A stretch of DNA of 64,000 nucleotides from NCBI GenBank assembly GCA_021907015.1, contig CP091064.1, forward strand, positions 2,480,001 through 2,544,000, in the 5' to 3' direction. Below are positions 1-12,300 of this stretch, one piece after another; positions within the stretch are counted from its first letter, which is position 1; each line of letters opens with the position of its first letter. This DNA comes from Pectobacterium sp. PL152 (GTDB taxonomy: Bacteria; Pseudomonadota; Gammaproteobacteria; Enterobacterales; Enterobacteriaceae). A program made the translations under genes and the position numbers. A model generated the notes under the pieces. The model saw nothing but the letters and a program-made list of their open reading frames with translations. It made no database searches and was not told the DNA's origin.

Positions 1-21
1 AGTGGTACGCATCAGTTTCAT
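1..21 (-). CDS. pstS: PstS, phosphate-binding protein (5' end only)
   Basis: Only the first seven codons lie in the window; they read M-K-L-M-R-T-T, matching the start of the enterobacterial PstS signal peptide. A strong GGAGGGAT ribosome binding site lies just upstream. PstS is the periplasmic phosphate-binding subunit of the PstSCAB transporter. The call is supported by tandem Pho boxes about 100 bases upstream and by glmS being the next conserved gene, as in E. coli. The remainder runs off the left edge. Confidence 0.8.
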
Positions 22-120
22 AATCCCTCCTGTGGGATAATCGACGTGTCGACGTGGAGTCGTTATCAATCAGAGTTATCAAATCAGAGTGTAGTTCGCA
101 GGAGGAAAAATAGGACAATT

Positions 121-164
121 TGGTGACAGTAAAATGTACGCAATATGACAGTTTTATGACAAAG
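121..164 (-). promoter_or_regulatory. Tandem Pho boxes upstream of pstS
   Basis: Read on the minus strand, this segment holds TTGTCATAAAACTGTCATA, a near-perfect PhoB box (two CTGTCA-like repeats 11 bp apart), followed by TACATTTTACTGTCACC, a second weaker copy. Two adjacent boxes about 100 bases before the pstS start codon fit activation of the pst operon by phospho-PhoB under phosphate starvation. Confidence 0.85.
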
Positions 165-193
165 AGGCCGTGAGCGGTAAAATCCAGGGACAA

Positions 194-219
194 CCAGCCA
201 GAACACGCATTCTGACTGG
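194..219 (-). terminator. Hairpin downstream of the DUF4026 gene
   Basis: The segment is an inverted repeat with 10-base arms (CCAGCCAGAA and TTCTGACTGG, one mismatch) and a 6-base loop. It lies 14 bases past the inferred DUF4026 stop and upstream of pstS. The following minus-strand bases are only weakly T-rich, so terminator function is tentative. Confidence 0.45.
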
Positions 220-232
220 TAAAGAAGCAAAG

Positions 233-1656
233 TCAGTGAGTCTGGCTATGGCTAAGCAGTTTGTAAATCGTATCAGGCTTATAGCTATCGCCCTGATAAT
301 AAATCGCCCAGTCAGTTACCCGTGATATATCAACGGAATACACACCACCTTCCTGCATATCCTCAACGTAGAACGGATGATTGATTAATGTTCCCGTGAC
401 GACAGTGTCGTGGATTTTTCAGGTATAAACCACATGTGCTCACGCTCTTCTCCCTCCTCGCCATGAGGAATGCCAAACTTCACCATAAAGCGCCATTCAC
501 TTTCGACAGGCTTAGGTGATTTTTAGTAGCTTAGCTAAAAATCCCTGCTTAGCTGGTTCGTCACTCACATGGTAGTTTTTAAACATATTGACGAAATAAC
601 GCCAGCGCAGCTGCGCCTTACGCGACATTTCTGCTGTCTCCGCATTCGTACGCCAGAACATGATGGCATTCTGCTCATCAAACCCTTTAAAGAACGTTTG
701 CAGTACCGGGTTTTCTTCGTTGGTACGAAACAGCATACAGGAAGGTTCCTGATGCACATCATCTCGATCGGCGCGATCGCCCAGAAACACGCCTTCCGGC
801 GTCCCTTCCAGATCGTAGCGCATCTCTTCCAGAGGCCGTAGTTGGTCAATCGGCGTGGATTGATTCACATGCCGTAGCCCTTCTTCAAACGGCAACGCCA
901 CCAGATATTCATAGCCGCTGTCCGTTTGCCCACACAGAATCGGCTCATTAAAGGCAATTCGCTGATTTTGAATGGCATTATTAACAAAGCTTCTGAATAA
1001 ATCCGGGATGCCATAATACGAACTCAGCGTCTCTGGAATGACTAATTCCGCTTCAGTCAGGCCGCATCGCGCCAGACCATGCGTGTGAAACCAGAATGTC
1101 GTTGGTGGATCGTTCTCGGTGTCGTACACGGCATGAATGGTATACAGCGATTCAATTTCCGGCAGGACATCATCCTCTAGCTGAAAATTCAGCCATTCGC
1201 GGGTAAATACGTTACCGGCGGCAGAAAGATCGATCCCCAAGAGCAAATCCGGTACCACAACACTTAATAAACGAAGCTGATGAACGTAGTCTTCCAGCGG
1301 ATTTGGCCCCAAAAGACACTCAACCATCACTTCCTGCGTTGCCGCATTAGCCTGCGCCAGCAGCTCGGGCGAAATCGGGTCAGTTGAATGTATCGGCGTG
1401 ATTTTATTCTCAGGATCGCGCTCCGATACCTCAAGATAAAAGGTCAGCTCTCTATCCTGATGACGACAGGTATAAAAGAATCCGCCCTGGCCTTGTTCGG
1501 TATAGCTTATTTCACCCTCGGTAAAGAATGACTGCGCCTCTAACAGGCTTTCCAGTAGCGGATAGTTCATCTCTCGTGAGGAAAAAGCCACCATCGTTGA
1601 AGGCGCTTTTTCGCCCTTTCCTCGGCGATATCCAGGTATTGTTGTTTGTTATTCAT
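233..1656 (-). pseudogene. DUF4026-type protein with DUF2314-like C-terminus, reading frame broken
   Basis: The longest open piece, 512-1594, encodes 360 residues that I recognise tentatively as DUF4026 (C-terminal FWRTNAETAEMSRKAQ segment). Coding continues past its stop: 415-510 reads on in another frame (ESEWRFMVKFGI), and 233-410 in a third (DTVVTGTLINHPFY, then SRVTDWAIYY), ending at the TGA at 233-235. This tail resembles DUF2314. An N-terminal piece probably starts at the ATG at 1656 (M-N-N-K-Q-Q-Y). Correcting three five-base T runs (one base missing at 1607-1611, one extra at 520-524, one missing at 415-419) gives one ORF of about 474 codons, consistent with my recollection of 450-plus residues for the family. 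No molecular function is known to me. It lies between glmS and pstS, where E. coli has no gene. The breaks may be sequencing errors. The start has no clear ribosome binding site. Confidence 0.6.
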
Positions 1657-1775
1657 ATTAAGAACGAGTCAGTATTCAATATGGGTAAACCAATATACCG
1701 AATAAATTTTAATGAGGAGAGTTAGGTGAGCGTAAAAGAATGGGGAATAGAAAACGAGCCGTAATATAAAAAATA

Positions 1776-1813
1776 AACGAAGGTAAGTAGCGCCAAGGCT
1801 ATTTACCTTCGTT
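1776..1813 (-). terminator. Terminator after glmS
   Basis: Eleven-base arms AACGAAGGTAA and TTACCTTCGTT flank a GC-containing loop. On the minus strand the hairpin is followed by TTATTTTTTAT, giving a rho-independent terminator just past the glmS stop. The plus side is also followed by a T run, so it may work in both directions. Confidence 0.75.
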
Positions 1814-1821
1814 TTTTAAAA

Positions 1822-3654
1822 TTATTCTACCGTAACGGATTTCGCCAAGTTACGCGGCTGATCGACATCGGTGCCTTTAATCAGCGCGACGTGATAAGAC
1901 AGCAACTGCAACGGCACCGTATAGAAGATTGGTGCAATCACTTCTTCGATATGCGGCAGTGGAATAATCTTCATATTCTCGCTGCTGGTGAAACCGGCAT
2001 CTTCGTCAGCGAAGACATACAGTTCACCACCGCGAGCCCGAACTTCTTCGATGTTGGATTTCAATTTCTCCAACAGTTCGTTGTTCGGCGCCACCACCAC
2101 AACCGGCATGTCCGCATCGATCAGCGCCAGCGGGCCATGCTTCAGCTCGCCTGCCGCATAGGCTTCCGCGTGGATGTAAGAGATCTCCTTCAGCTTCAGC
2201 GCGCCCTCCATTGCGATCGGATACTGATCGCCACGGCCAAGGAACAGCGCATGGTGCTTGTCAGAGAAACCTTCTGCCAGAGACTCGATGAGCTTGTCCT
2301 GAGACAGCATCTGCTCAATACGCGCAGGCAGTGCCTGCAAACCATGAACGATGTCATGCTCAATCTGCGCATCCATACCGCGCAAACGGCCAACGCGCGC
2401 CACCAGCATCAGCAAAACGGTAAGCTGGGTGGTAAAGGCTTTGGTCGACGCCACGCCAATCTCTACGCCCGCTTTGGTCATCAGCGCCAGATCGGATTCA
2501 CGCACCAGCGAGGAACCCGCAACGTTACAGATAGCCAGAGACCCCAGATAGCCCAGTTCTTTGGACAAACGCAGCGCCGCCAGCGTATCCGCCGTTTCAC
2601 CGGACTGAGACAGGGTAATCATCAAGCTATTCTTACGCACCGCAGGCTTGCGATAGCGGAATTCTGAGGCGATTTCTACATCGCACGGAATTCCCGCAAG
2701 CGCTTCAAACCAGTAGCGGGAAACCATACCGGAGTTGTAGGACGTCCCGCAGGCGATGATCTGAACGTGCTCAACCTTCGCCAGCAGTTCATCCGCTTTC
2801 GGGCCTAATTCAGAAAGATTAATTTCGCCGTGACTGAAACGCCCTTCAAGGGTGTTCTTGATTGCCATCGGCTGTTCGTAGATCTCTTTCTGCATGTAGT
2901 GACGATACGCGCCTTTGTCACCGGCATCGTAATTCACTTTTGATTCGATTTCTTCGCGTGTGGCAAGTTGGCCGGATTTATCAAACACGCGCACGTCACG
3001 GCGGGTGATTTCTGCCACGTCGCCTTCTTCCAGGAACATAAAGCGACGCGTCACGGGCAGCAGCGCCAGCTGATCGGAAGCAATGAAGTTCTCACCAACA
3101 CCACGGCCAATCACCAGCGGGCTACCAGAACGCGCGGCAACCAGTACGCTTGGGTCACGGTTATCCAACACCACCATGCCATAGGCACCGCGCAGCTGTG
3201 GGATCACACGCTTAACCACCTCAACCAGCGTTCCACCATTTTGCTTCTGTTCAAAATGAACCAAATGGGCGACCACTTCCGTATCGGTTTCAGAAACAAA
3301 ACGATAGCCGCGGCCGATCATCAGCTCGCGCAGCGGTTCGTGGTTTTCGATAATACCGTTATGGACGATGGTGATATGTTCAGAAACATGCGGGTGAGCG
3401 TTCTCTTCAGAAGGTTCACCGTGCGTTGCCCAACGGGTATGGGCAATACCCGTACCGCCCTGCAGATCGCTTTCTTCGGCAGCCTGAGACAGTACCTGCA
3501 CTTTCCCCAGACGGCGTAAACGGGCGACGTTACCTTCGCTATCAACAACCGCCAACCCCGCAGAGTCATAGCCGCGATACTCAAGACGGCGTAAACCTTC
3601 CAACAAAATTTCAGCAACATCACGTTGCGCAACTGCGCCTACAATTCCACACAT
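1822..3654 (-). CDS. glmS: Glucosamine-6-phosphate synthase GlmS
   Basis: L-glutamine:D-fructose-6-phosphate aminotransferase, which makes glucosamine-6-phosphate for UDP-GlcNAc, peptidoglycan and LPS. The start at 3654 gives MCGIVGAV, exposing the catalytic N-terminal Cys of the class II glutaminase domain (about residues 1-240); two SIS isomerase domains follow (about 290-600), and the protein ends in KSVTVE. The length of 610 residues matches the family. An ORF start 12 codons upstream is rejected because Cys must follow the initiator Met, and AGGAA lies correctly placed before 3654. It lies 197 bases downstream of glmU in the same orientation. In E. coli glmS mRNA is controlled by the GlmZ/GlmY small RNAs; I did not identify that site here. 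Confidence 0.97.
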   Translation of the reverse strand: MCGIVGAVAQRDVAEILLEGLRRLEYRGYDSAGLAVVDSEGNVARLRRLGKVQVLSQAAEESDLQGGTGIAHTRWATHGEPSEENAHPHVSEHITIVHNGIIENHEPLRELMIGRGYRFVSETDTEVVAHLVHFEQKQNGGTLVEVVKRVIPQLRGAYGMVVLDNRDPSVLVAARSGSPLVIGRGVGENFIASDQLALLPVTRRFMFLEEGDVAEITRRDVRVFDKSGQLATREEIESKVNYDAGDKGAYRHYMQKEIYEQPMAIKNTLEGRFSHGEINLSELGPKADELLAKVEHVQIIACGTSYNSGMVSRYWFEALAGIPCDVEIASEFRYRKPAVRKNSLMITLSQSGETADTLAALRLSKELGYLGSLAICNVAGSSLVRESDLALMTKAGVEIGVASTKAFTTQLTVLLMLVARVGRLRGMDAQIEHDIVHGLQALPARIEQMLSQDKLIESLAEGFSDKHHALFLGRGDQYPIAMEGALKLKEISYIHAEAYAAGELKHGPLALIDADMPVVVVAPNNELLEKLKSNIEEVRARGGELYVFADEDAGFTSSENMKIIPLPHIEEVIAPIFYTVPLQLLSYHVALIKGTDVDQPRNLAKSVTVE

Positions 3655-3823
3655 CGATGGTATTCCTATAAAAGTGACATATTGTGTCACCAGGGATGTC
3701 TTAGACCTGATTGTTCCGGTTTTTCCGGGTTCCCCGAGCCTTGTAGAGAGTTGGGGATTATTATGTTTTGTTCTGTACGCTGGGAGACCCTACGGTGGAT
3801 CGGCCAACTTACAGGACAAAACT

Positions 3824-3843
3824 GCCTCCGCCACTGCGGAGGC
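3824..3843 (-). terminator. Hairpin after glmU
   Basis: A perfect 8-bp GC-rich stem (GCCTCCGC/GCGGAGGC) with loop CACT lies 8 bases past the glmU stop. On the minus strand it is followed by ATGCCTCC-proximal bases and then AGTTTTG, a short T run. It probably terminates or attenuates glmU transcription before glmS. Confidence 0.55.
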
Positions 3844-3851
3844 ATAGTATG

Positions 3852-5222
3852 CTATTTCTTCTTCACCGGACGTTGCCAACCGGAAATATGCCGCTGTTTC
3901 ACGCGGCCAACCACCAGTTCATTCTCTGCCACATCGCGCGTAACCGTCGTTCCCGCGCCGATTGTCGCGCCGTTGGCTACGCTAACGGGTGCCACCAGTT
4001 GACTATCCGAGCCGACAAACACGTCATCACCAATTACCGTCTTGTGTTTATTCGCGCCGTCATAATTGCAGGTGATCGTTCCCGCGCCAATATTAACACC
4101 GGAACCGATATCCGCATCACCCAAATAGCTCAGGTGACCCGCTTTTGATCCTTTACCTAAACGCGCCTTTTTCAATTCGACAAAGTTACCGACATGGGCA
4201 CCTTCAGCCAGCTCAGCGCCTGGGCGCAAACGGGCAAACGGGCCAACGGTACACTCTGCTTCTAACACCGCGTCTTCCAACACAGAGTAAGGACTGATCT
4301 CACTGTCGTCGCCAATAATACTGTTTTTGATCACACAGCCCGCGCCGATTTTCACCCGGTTGCCTAGCTTAACATTGCCTTCCACGACAACATTGACATC
4401 AATCACTACATCACGACCGTGAGTCAGTTCGCCACGCAGATCAAACCGTGCCGGATCGAGCAGCATGACACCAGCCAGCAGCAGTCTATCCGCCTGTTCA
4501 CGCTGATAAACCCGCTCCAGCGCCGACAGTTGCAGACGGTTATTGACGCCCTCAACCTCACTCAGTCGCTCAGGATGGACCGCTTCAACACGCTGACCTT
4601 CTTCCGCTGCCATCGCAATAATATCGGTGATGTAAAACTCGCCCTGCGCGTTGTTGTTATTCAACTGGCTTAACCAACGTTTCAGATCTTTACCGTTCGC
4701 AATAAGAATGCCGGTATTGATCTCGCTAATCTGACGCTGTTCTTCGCTGGCATCTTTGTGCTCGACGATCCCGACTACGGCGTCGTTTTCACGCACAATA
4801 CGTCCATAGCCCGTTGGATCGTCCAACTTCACCGTCAACAGGCCGATACCGCCCTGCGGCTTAGCCTGACATAAACGCCCCAGCGTTTGCGATGAAATCA
4901 GCGGCACATCGCCGTACAACATCAGGATGTCTTCATCATCGGCAAAATGGGGCGCGGCTTGCTGCATCGCATGCCCGGTTCCCAGCTGTTCCGCCTGCAA
5001 TACCCAGTTCAACGCTGGATCGGCCAATTCACGTTTTAGCAAATCACCGCCGTGGCCATAAACCAGATGAACGTGCTGTGCGCCTGTCGTCATGGCAGCG
5101 TCAATAACGTGCTGGACCATCGGCTTACCCGCCAGTTTATGCAGCACCTTAGGAAGGTCGGAATACATGCGGGTTCCCTTACCCGCAGCAAGGATCACCA
5201 CACTCATCGCACTATTTGACAT
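3852..5222 (-). CDS. glmU: Bifunctional GlmU (GlcN-1-P acetyltransferase / GlcNAc-1-P uridyltransferase)
   Basis: Catalyses the last two cytoplasmic steps to UDP-GlcNAc. The N-terminal nucleotidyltransferase domain begins with the signature [19 protein letters not shown], and the C-terminal half is a left-handed beta-helix of hexapeptide repeats (for example [12 protein letters not shown]). Two ATGs are available: the outer one (5228) overlaps the AGGA ribosome binding site, whereas the inner one (5222, MSNSAMSVV) is spaced correctly, giving 456 residues, the E. coli length. It is upstream of glmS and divergent from pelX; in E. coli it directly follows atpC. Confidence 0.97.
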   Translation of the reverse strand: MSNSAMSVVILAAGKGTRMYSDLPKVLHKLAGKPMVQHVIDAAMTTGAQHVHLVYGHGGDLLKRELADPALNWVLQAEQLGTGHAMQQAAPHFADDEDILMLYGDVPLISSQTLGRLCQAKPQGGIGLLTVKLDDPTGYGRIVRENDAVVGIVEHKDASEEQRQISEINTGILIANGKDLKRWLSQLNNNNAQGEFYITDIIAMAAEEGQRVEAVHPERLSEVEGVNNRLQLSALERVYQREQADRLLLAGVMLLDPARFDLRGELTHGRDVVIDVNVVVEGNVKLGNRVKIGAGCVIKNSIIGDDSEISPYSVLEDAVLEAECTVGPFARLRPGAELAEGAHVGNFVELKKARLGKGSKAGHLSYLGDADIGSGVNIGAGTITCNYDGANKHKTVIGDDVFVGSDSQLVAPVSVANGATIGAGTTVTRDVAENELVVGRVKQRHISGWQRPVKKK

Positions 5223-5467
5223 AAGCATCCTGACAGTACGGAGCCACCGCTCCGCAAGAATAAAATGACCAGCCTGTTACGGCATGAATAACCAGAGTTT
5301 ACCGAAACTCATGCGTAACTCGGATACTTTTGGTGAGTTTTTTCTGAAAATGATGCAAAAAAACGCGAAGGTTCATGAGAAGAGAAAACGAGCGTCACAT
5401 TATCCATATCAACAGAAATGGCACAGGGTTTCATAAAAAACAGACTTTATTTTTAAGTATTTCCATT

Positions 5468-5499
5468 TGTGACACGCACAAAAGAAACAGCGTTTCATT
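5468..5499 (+). promoter_or_regulatory. KdgR operator with adjacent CRP half-site upstream of pelX
   Basis: AAAGAAACAGCGTTTCATT at 5481-5499 matches the KdgR consensus AATRAAAYRNYRTTTYATT at 18 of 19 positions. TGTGA at 5468-5472 is a possible CRP half-site with a poor second half. AT-rich -10-like sequence follows at 5500-5511, and pelX starts at 5546. KdgR represses pectinolysis genes until 2-keto-3-deoxygluconate accumulates, so pelX is predicted to be pectin-inducible. The rest of the 323-base gap back to glmU shows nothing else I can identify. Confidence 0.85.
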
Positions 5500-5545
5500 T
5501 ATAGCAATATACGCGGGCGAATAATTCAATAACGAAGGAGACACA

Positions 5546-7780
5546 ATGAAACGTTGTTCTTCACCAAAATGTCATTCTTTACGGAAACACCGTTCTTCAC
5601 GCCTCGCAGCCGTCGCGTTGACGAATGCATTACTTTTCAGCTTCAGCACACACGCCGCGACAGAATCAACGCCAGTCTGGCACGGTATCGCCTTTGGTCA
5701 GTCAACAGACGTAAACTTTTCATCCAATGTCCTGCCGGAAAAAATTGGCGTCAACGATGTCACCATTAACGGCAAGAAACTAACCCCAGGGGATAACGCT
5801 GATTTGTCCGCCCCCATCACGATTGAGAGTCGTGGCGGAAAGATTGCCAACACCCATGACGGGCTGACGTTCTTCTATACGCAACTGCCTGCCAATGTGA
5901 ATTTTACGCTTCAGTCTGATATTACCGTGGAACAGTTTGGGCCAGAAAACGGCGCCAAGCCGGCGGCTCAGGAAGGGGCGGGGATTCTGGTGCGCGATAT
6001 TATCGGCGTACCGCGTCAGGAACCGCTGAAAGAAGGGTATGAGGAGTTCCCTGCGGCATCCAACATGGTGATGAACGCCATCATGACGCAGGATAAAAAA
6101 TCGCATACCGAAGTAAAACTACAGGCCATTTTGCGCAATGGTGTGACACAGCCGTGGGGCAACGCAGGCGCGAAGATTACCAAAACCAGCTATCAGGAAA
6201 ATGTGAATCTGGAGCAAACGCCGACGTTCCGCCTGAAACTGGAACGCACCAACGACGGCTTCATTACCTCTTATGCACCGAAAGGCACGGATAACTGGGT
6301 ATCAAAAGAAGTCAAAGGCGCGGACGTCGTTACCAAGCTGGATAAAGACCACTACTACGTCGGTTTCTTTGCCTCCCGTAACGCCAAAATCACCGTTAGC
6401 AATGCACAGTTGACCACCACGCCGGCGCAAACCAAAGCGTCACCTGAGTTTAAGGCTAAGGATTATGATCCTTTGCTTCAGGTGATGTCATCGCCTAAAA
6501 CCACCAGCGAACACTATGTTGTGCAGGCGAAAGCCAATTACAACGGCACGATCGCAGTATCACAAGATGGTAAATCTCTGGGCGATGCCAAGCAGGTAAA
6601 AGCGGGAGAGACCTTCTCTCTGCCAGCGAAAATTGCCGGTAGCGGTGCTGAATTCAAGATAGCCTACCAGCCTGTGGAAGGGGATGATAAAGCGGTAAAA
6701 GAGAGCACATTGAAAGTTGAAAGAGTGGCTTATGCAGACGCTAAAAATCTGTATGTTTCGCCACAAGGTTCAGCCAGCAATGATGGCAGTAAAAATGCCC
6801 CGCTCGATTTAGCCAGCGCCGTCGCCGCTCTACCAGCAGGCGGCACCATTTGGCTCAACGATGGCGATTACAGCGCGTCTGAAATCCCTGTCAGCGCCAG
6901 CGGCCAGCAAAAAGCCGTCAAGAACCTGTTTGCTGTCGGCAATAAAGCCGTCATTCACGGCCTGCAACTGAAAGCGAGCCATTGGCATGTTAAAGGGATT
7001 GAAATCACCGAGAAACCGTTCCGTATCGAGGGGAGCTACAACACCATCGAACGCGTTCTGGCGCACCACGCTGACGATACCGGTATTCAGGTGACCTCGA
7101 CGGCCGATGTAGGCAGACCGCTGTGGGCCAGCCATAACCTGATCCTGAATTCAGAATCTCACAGTAATCAGGACCCAGGCAAAATTAACGCCGACGGTTT
7201 CGCGGTGAAAATGCGTGTCGGTGAAGGCAATGTGATTCGCGGCGCGTTCTCACACAACAACATCGATGACGGCTTCGACCTGTTTAACAAAATCGAAGAC
7301 GGCGCAAACGGCGTTGTGGTGATCGAGAATTCAATTGCCATGAACAACACCAGCAACGGCTTCAAAATGGGTGGGGAAGGTCAGCCGGTGGCGCATCAGG
7401 TTAAAAACAGCATTGCTGTGGGTAACAAACTTGATGGTTTCACTGACAACTTCAACCCTGGCGCCTTGATCGTTGAAAACAACATTGCGTTAGATAACGA
7501 ACGCTTTAACTTTATTTTCCGTCCAAGCCCTTACTCTGGCCCGGAAAAACAAGGTGTCTTCAAGAACAACATGTCGCTGAAAACCAAAGCGGGTAAATAT
7601 GATGATGCAGTTGTCGGCAATATCGATAACACCAACTATTTCATCAAAGGCGACCGCTCTGTTAACGCGCAAGGTAAGGAAATCACAGTAAATAATTTCG
7701 TTTCAGTAGCCATCCCTGAAACGTTTACGCGTGATGCCAAAGGCAACCTGGTACTTGGCGACTTCCTGAAGAAAAAATAA
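5546..7780 (+). CDS. pelX: Exopolygalacturonate lyase PelX (PL9)
   Basis: Predicted periplasmic pectate exo-lyase that releases unsaturated digalacturonate from polygalacturonate. The 744-residue protein has a long signal peptide with a basic start, a hydrophobic core (ALTNALLFSFS) and likely cleavage after THA. A first half of beta-sandwich character precedes a right-handed parallel beta-helix from about residue 390, with the PL9-type Asp/Lys segment NADGFAVKMRVGEGN and HNNIDDGFDLFNK. The start has AAGGAGA before it. It is monocistronic, with a KdgR box upstream and its own terminator, and lies on the opposite strand to the flanking atp and glmU operons, interrupting an arrangement continuous in E. 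coli. The product feeds the pectin catabolic pathway typical of Pectobacterium and Dickeya. Confidence 0.9.
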   Translation: MKRCSSPKCHSLRKHRSSRLAAVALTNALLFSFSTHAATESTPVWHGIAFGQSTDVNFSSNVLPEKIGVNDVTINGKKLTPGDNADLSAPITIESRGGKIANTHDGLTFFYTQLPANVNFTLQSDITVEQFGPENGAKPAAQEGAGILVRDIIGVPRQEPLKEGYEEFPAASNMVMNAIMTQDKKSHTEVKLQAILRNGVTQPWGNAGAKITKTSYQENVNLEQTPTFRLKLERTNDGFITSYAPKGTDNWVSKEVKGADVVTKLDKDHYYVGFFASRNAKITVSNAQLTTTPAQTKASPEFKAKDYDPLLQVMSSPKTTSEHYVVQAKANYNGTIAVSQDGKSLGDAKQVKAGETFSLPAKIAGSGAEFKIAYQPVEGDDKAVKESTLKVERVAYADAKNLYVSPQGSASNDGSKNAPLDLASAVAALPAGGTIWLNDGDYSASEIPVSASGQQKAVKNLFAVGNKAVIHGLQLKASHWHVKGIEITEKPFRIEGSYNTIERVLAHHADDTGIQVTSTADVGRPLWASHNLILNSESHSNQDPGKINADGFAVKMRVGEGNVIRGAFSHNNIDDGFDLFNKIEDGANGVVVIENSIAMNNTSNGFKMGGEGQPVAHQVKNSIAVGNKLDGFTDNFNPGALIVENNIALDNERFNFIFRPSPYSGPEKQGVFKNNMSLKTKAGKYDDAVVGNIDNTNYFIKGDRSVNAQGKEITVNNFVSVAIPETFTRDAKGNLVLGDFLKKK

Positions 7781-7860
7781 GGGCTTCAAGCCCCCGCCTA
7801 ACAAGGTAGGGGCTGACAAAGCATATCGAGCAGTAGTAAATGGGTTTATCCGCGCTCTTA

Positions 7861-7884
7861 ATGCCTGCTTTCGCAGGCATTTTT
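7861..7884 (+). terminator. Terminator after pelX
   Basis: ATGCCTGC-TTTC-GCAGGCAT is a perfect 8-bp hairpin followed by TTTTTAT on the plus strand, 80 bases after the pelX stop: a standard rho-independent terminator. Confidence 0.88.
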
Positions 7885-7910
7885 ATATGTCACATACGCT
7901 TAAATGCAAA

Positions 7911-7940
7911 AAGGCCAGTCAGTATGAACTGACTGGCCTT
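7911..7940 (-). terminator. Terminator of the atp operon
   Basis: A perfect 12-bp stem (AAGGCCAGTCAG/CTGACTGGCCTT) with a 6-base loop lies 21 bases past atpC. On the minus strand the stem runs into a TTTTT tract, so it ends the atp operon transcript. Confidence 0.9.
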
Positions 7941-7961
7941 CAATTATTGCAAGCTTATCTG

Positions 7962-8381
7962 TTACATCGCTTTTCTGGTCAGCTCGATAACGCGCAGCTT
8001 CGCAATCGCTTTGCTTAGCTCTGCTGAAGCCTGAGCATAATCCACATCACCATGCGAGTTACGGATATGATCTTCAGCTTTGCGTTTCGCTTCCAGCGCA
8101 CGTGCTTCGTCCAGATCCTGCCCACGGATAGCGGTATCTGACAGAACGGTAACGGCGTTCGGTTGCACCTCAAGGATGCCGCCAGAAAGATAAATATACT
8201 CTTCCTCACCGTGCTGCTTAACGATACGAACCATACCAGGCTTAATGGCAGTAAGCAGAGGGGCATGTCCCGGATAAATACCCAGTTCGCCTTCGCTCCC
8301 CGTTACCTGGATCTTCTGCACCAGACCGGAGAACATTTGCTGTTCTGCACTCACGACATCCAGATGGTAAGTCATAGCCAT
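7962..8381 (-). CDS. atpC: ATP synthase F1 epsilon subunit
   Basis: The 139-residue epsilon subunit of the central stalk couples gamma rotation to the catalytic head and inhibits ATP hydrolysis. The N-terminal beta-sandwich ([16 protein letters not shown]) and the C-terminal two-helix domain ([14 protein letters not shown] to the end) are both present, and the length equals the E. coli subunit. It is the last gene of the atp operon, 19 bases after atpD, and is followed by a strong terminator and the convergent pelX. Confidence 0.97.
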   Translation of the reverse strand: MAMTYHLDVVSAEQQMFSGLVQKIQVTGSEGELGIYPGHAPLLTAIKPGMVRIVKQHGEEEYIYLSGGILEVQPNAVTVLSDTAIRGQDLDEARALEAKRKAEDHIRNSHGDVDYAQASAELSKAIAKLRVIELTRKAM

Positions 8382-8400
8382 GTCACCCTCCTACAAGGCG

Positions 8401-10694
<2,294 letters not shown>

Positions 10695-10746
10695 CTTTGC
10701 TTCTCCTCAAAGCCTTGCGGCCTGCTTTACAGCAGGCCACCGGGCG

Positions 10747-12288
10747 TTACCAGGACTGGGTTGCCTTAAAAGTATCGAGGATGCCTTTAAATTTGCCCTC
10801 GATCTCATCGTTATAAGCGCCAGTTTGGTCGATTTGTTGCAGAAGTTCGCCATGCTCACGATCGGCGTAAGCCAGCAGTGCCGCTTCAAAGCTACCGACT
10901 TTCGACAGCTCAACATCTTCCAGATAACCACGTTCCGCCGCAAACAGAACCAGAGACTGCTGTGCGACAGACATCGGCGCATACTGTTTCTGCTTCAACA
11001 GCTCGGTCACTTTCTGACCGTGGCTCAACTGCTTACGGGTTGCATCATCAAGGTCGGAAGCGAACTGAGAGAATGCCGCCAGTTCACGGTACTGTGCCAG
11101 AGCGGTACGAATACCACCGGACAGTTTCTTCATGATCTTGGTCTGTGCTGCACCACCCACACGGGATACGGAGATCCCTGGGTTAACCGCAGGACGAATA
11201 CCGGCGTTAAACAGGTTGGATTCCAGGAAGATCTGACCATCGGTAATAGAAATTACGTTGGTCGGAACGAACGCAGAAACGTCACCTGCTTGCGTTTCGA
11301 TGATCGGCAGAGCGGTCAACGAACCGGTTTTCCCCTTCACTTCACCCTTGGTGAATGCTTCAACGTAATCGGCGTTAACGCGCGATGCACGCTCCAGCAA
11401 ACGGGAGTGGAGATAGAAAACGTCACCAGGATAAGCTTCACGACCTGGCGGACGACGGAGCAGCAGAGAAATCTGACGATAAGCAACAGCCTGTTTAGAC
11501 AGGTCATCATAAATAATCAGCGCATCTTCACCGCGGTCACGGAAATACTCGCCCATTGCACAACCGGCATATGGTGCCAGATATTGCAGAGCAGCAGACT
11601 CAGACGCGGTAGCAACGACAACAATGGTGTTTTCCAGTGCGCCATGCTCTTCCAGTTTACGCACCACGTTAGAAATCGTGGAGGCTTTCTGGCCGATAGC
11701 GACGTACACACATTTGATGCCGGAATCACGCTGGTTGATGATGGCGTCGATAGCCAGAGCAGTTTTACCCGTCTGACGGTCACCGATAATCAGCTCACGC
11801 TGACCACGACCAATTGGAATCATGGCGTCAACGGACTTATAGCCCGTTTGTACCGGCTCATCAACGGATTGACGTTCGATAACGCCAGGCGCAATCGCTT
11901 CAACCGCAGAGAAACCGTCGTGATCCAGTGCGCCTTTGCCGTCAATCGGTGCGCCCAGCGTGTTGACCACACGACCCAGCAGGCCGCGGCCAACTGGAAC
12001 TTCAAGAATACGGCCGGTGCATTTTACTTTCATGCCTTCAGCCAGATCCGCATACGGGCCCATAACTACCGCACCAACGGAGTCGCGCTCCAGGTTCAGT
12101 GCGATCGCATAACGGTTACCCGGCAGAGAGATCATCTCTCCCTGCATCACGTCTGCCAGACCGTGGACGCGGATGATTCCGTCGCTGACGGAAACAATAG
12201 TACCTTCATTGTGAGCTTCGCTCACCACATTGAACTGAGCAATGCGCTGCTTGATCAGTTCGCTGATTTCGGTGGAATTCAGTTGCAT
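10747..12288 (-). CDS. atpA: ATP synthase F1 alpha subunit
   Basis: Non-catalytic nucleotide-binding subunit of F1. The 513 residues begin [16 protein letters not shown] and contain the P-loop GDRQTGKTA near residue 170 and the segment [20 protein letters not shown]. The length is identical to E. coli AtpA. It is 12 bases downstream of atpH, suggesting translational coupling. Confidence 0.98.
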   Translation of the reverse strand: MQLNSTEISELIKQRIAQFNVVSEAHNEGTIVSVSDGIIRVHGLADVMQGEMISLPGNRYAIALNLERDSVGAVVMGPYADLAEGMKVKCTGRILEVPVGRGLLGRVVNTLGAPIDGKGALDHDGFSAVEAIAPGVIERQSVDEPVQTGYKSVDAMIPIGRGQRELIIGDRQTGKTALAIDAIINQRDSGIKCVYVAIGQKASTISNVVRKLEEHGALENTIVVVATASESAALQYLAPYAGCAMGEYFRDRGEDALIIYDDLSKQAVAYRQISLLLRRPPGREAYPGDVFYLHSRLLERASRVNADYVEAFTKGEVKGKTGSLTALPIIETQAGDVSAFVPTNVISITDGQIFLESNLFNAGIRPAVNPGISVSRVGGAAQTKIMKKLSGGIRTALAQYRELAAFSQFASDLDDATRKQLSHGQKVTELLKQKQYAPMSVAQQSLVLFAAERGYLEDVELSKVGSFEAALLAYADREHGELLQQIDQTGAYNDEIEGKFKGILDTFKATQSW

Positions 12289-12300
12289 GCTCCAGTCCCC

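Noticed and set aside
1528-1725. 65-codon plus-strand ORF near glmS
   Set aside because: Antisense to the reconstructed DUF4026 N-terminus, which makes better coding sense.
1891-3519. Long open frames antisense to glmS
   Set aside because: Shadows of glmS codon usage; no recognisable protein features.
5554-5769. 71-codon overlapping ORF at the pelX 5' end
   Set aside because: Second frame within the pelX signal peptide region without its own ribosome binding site.
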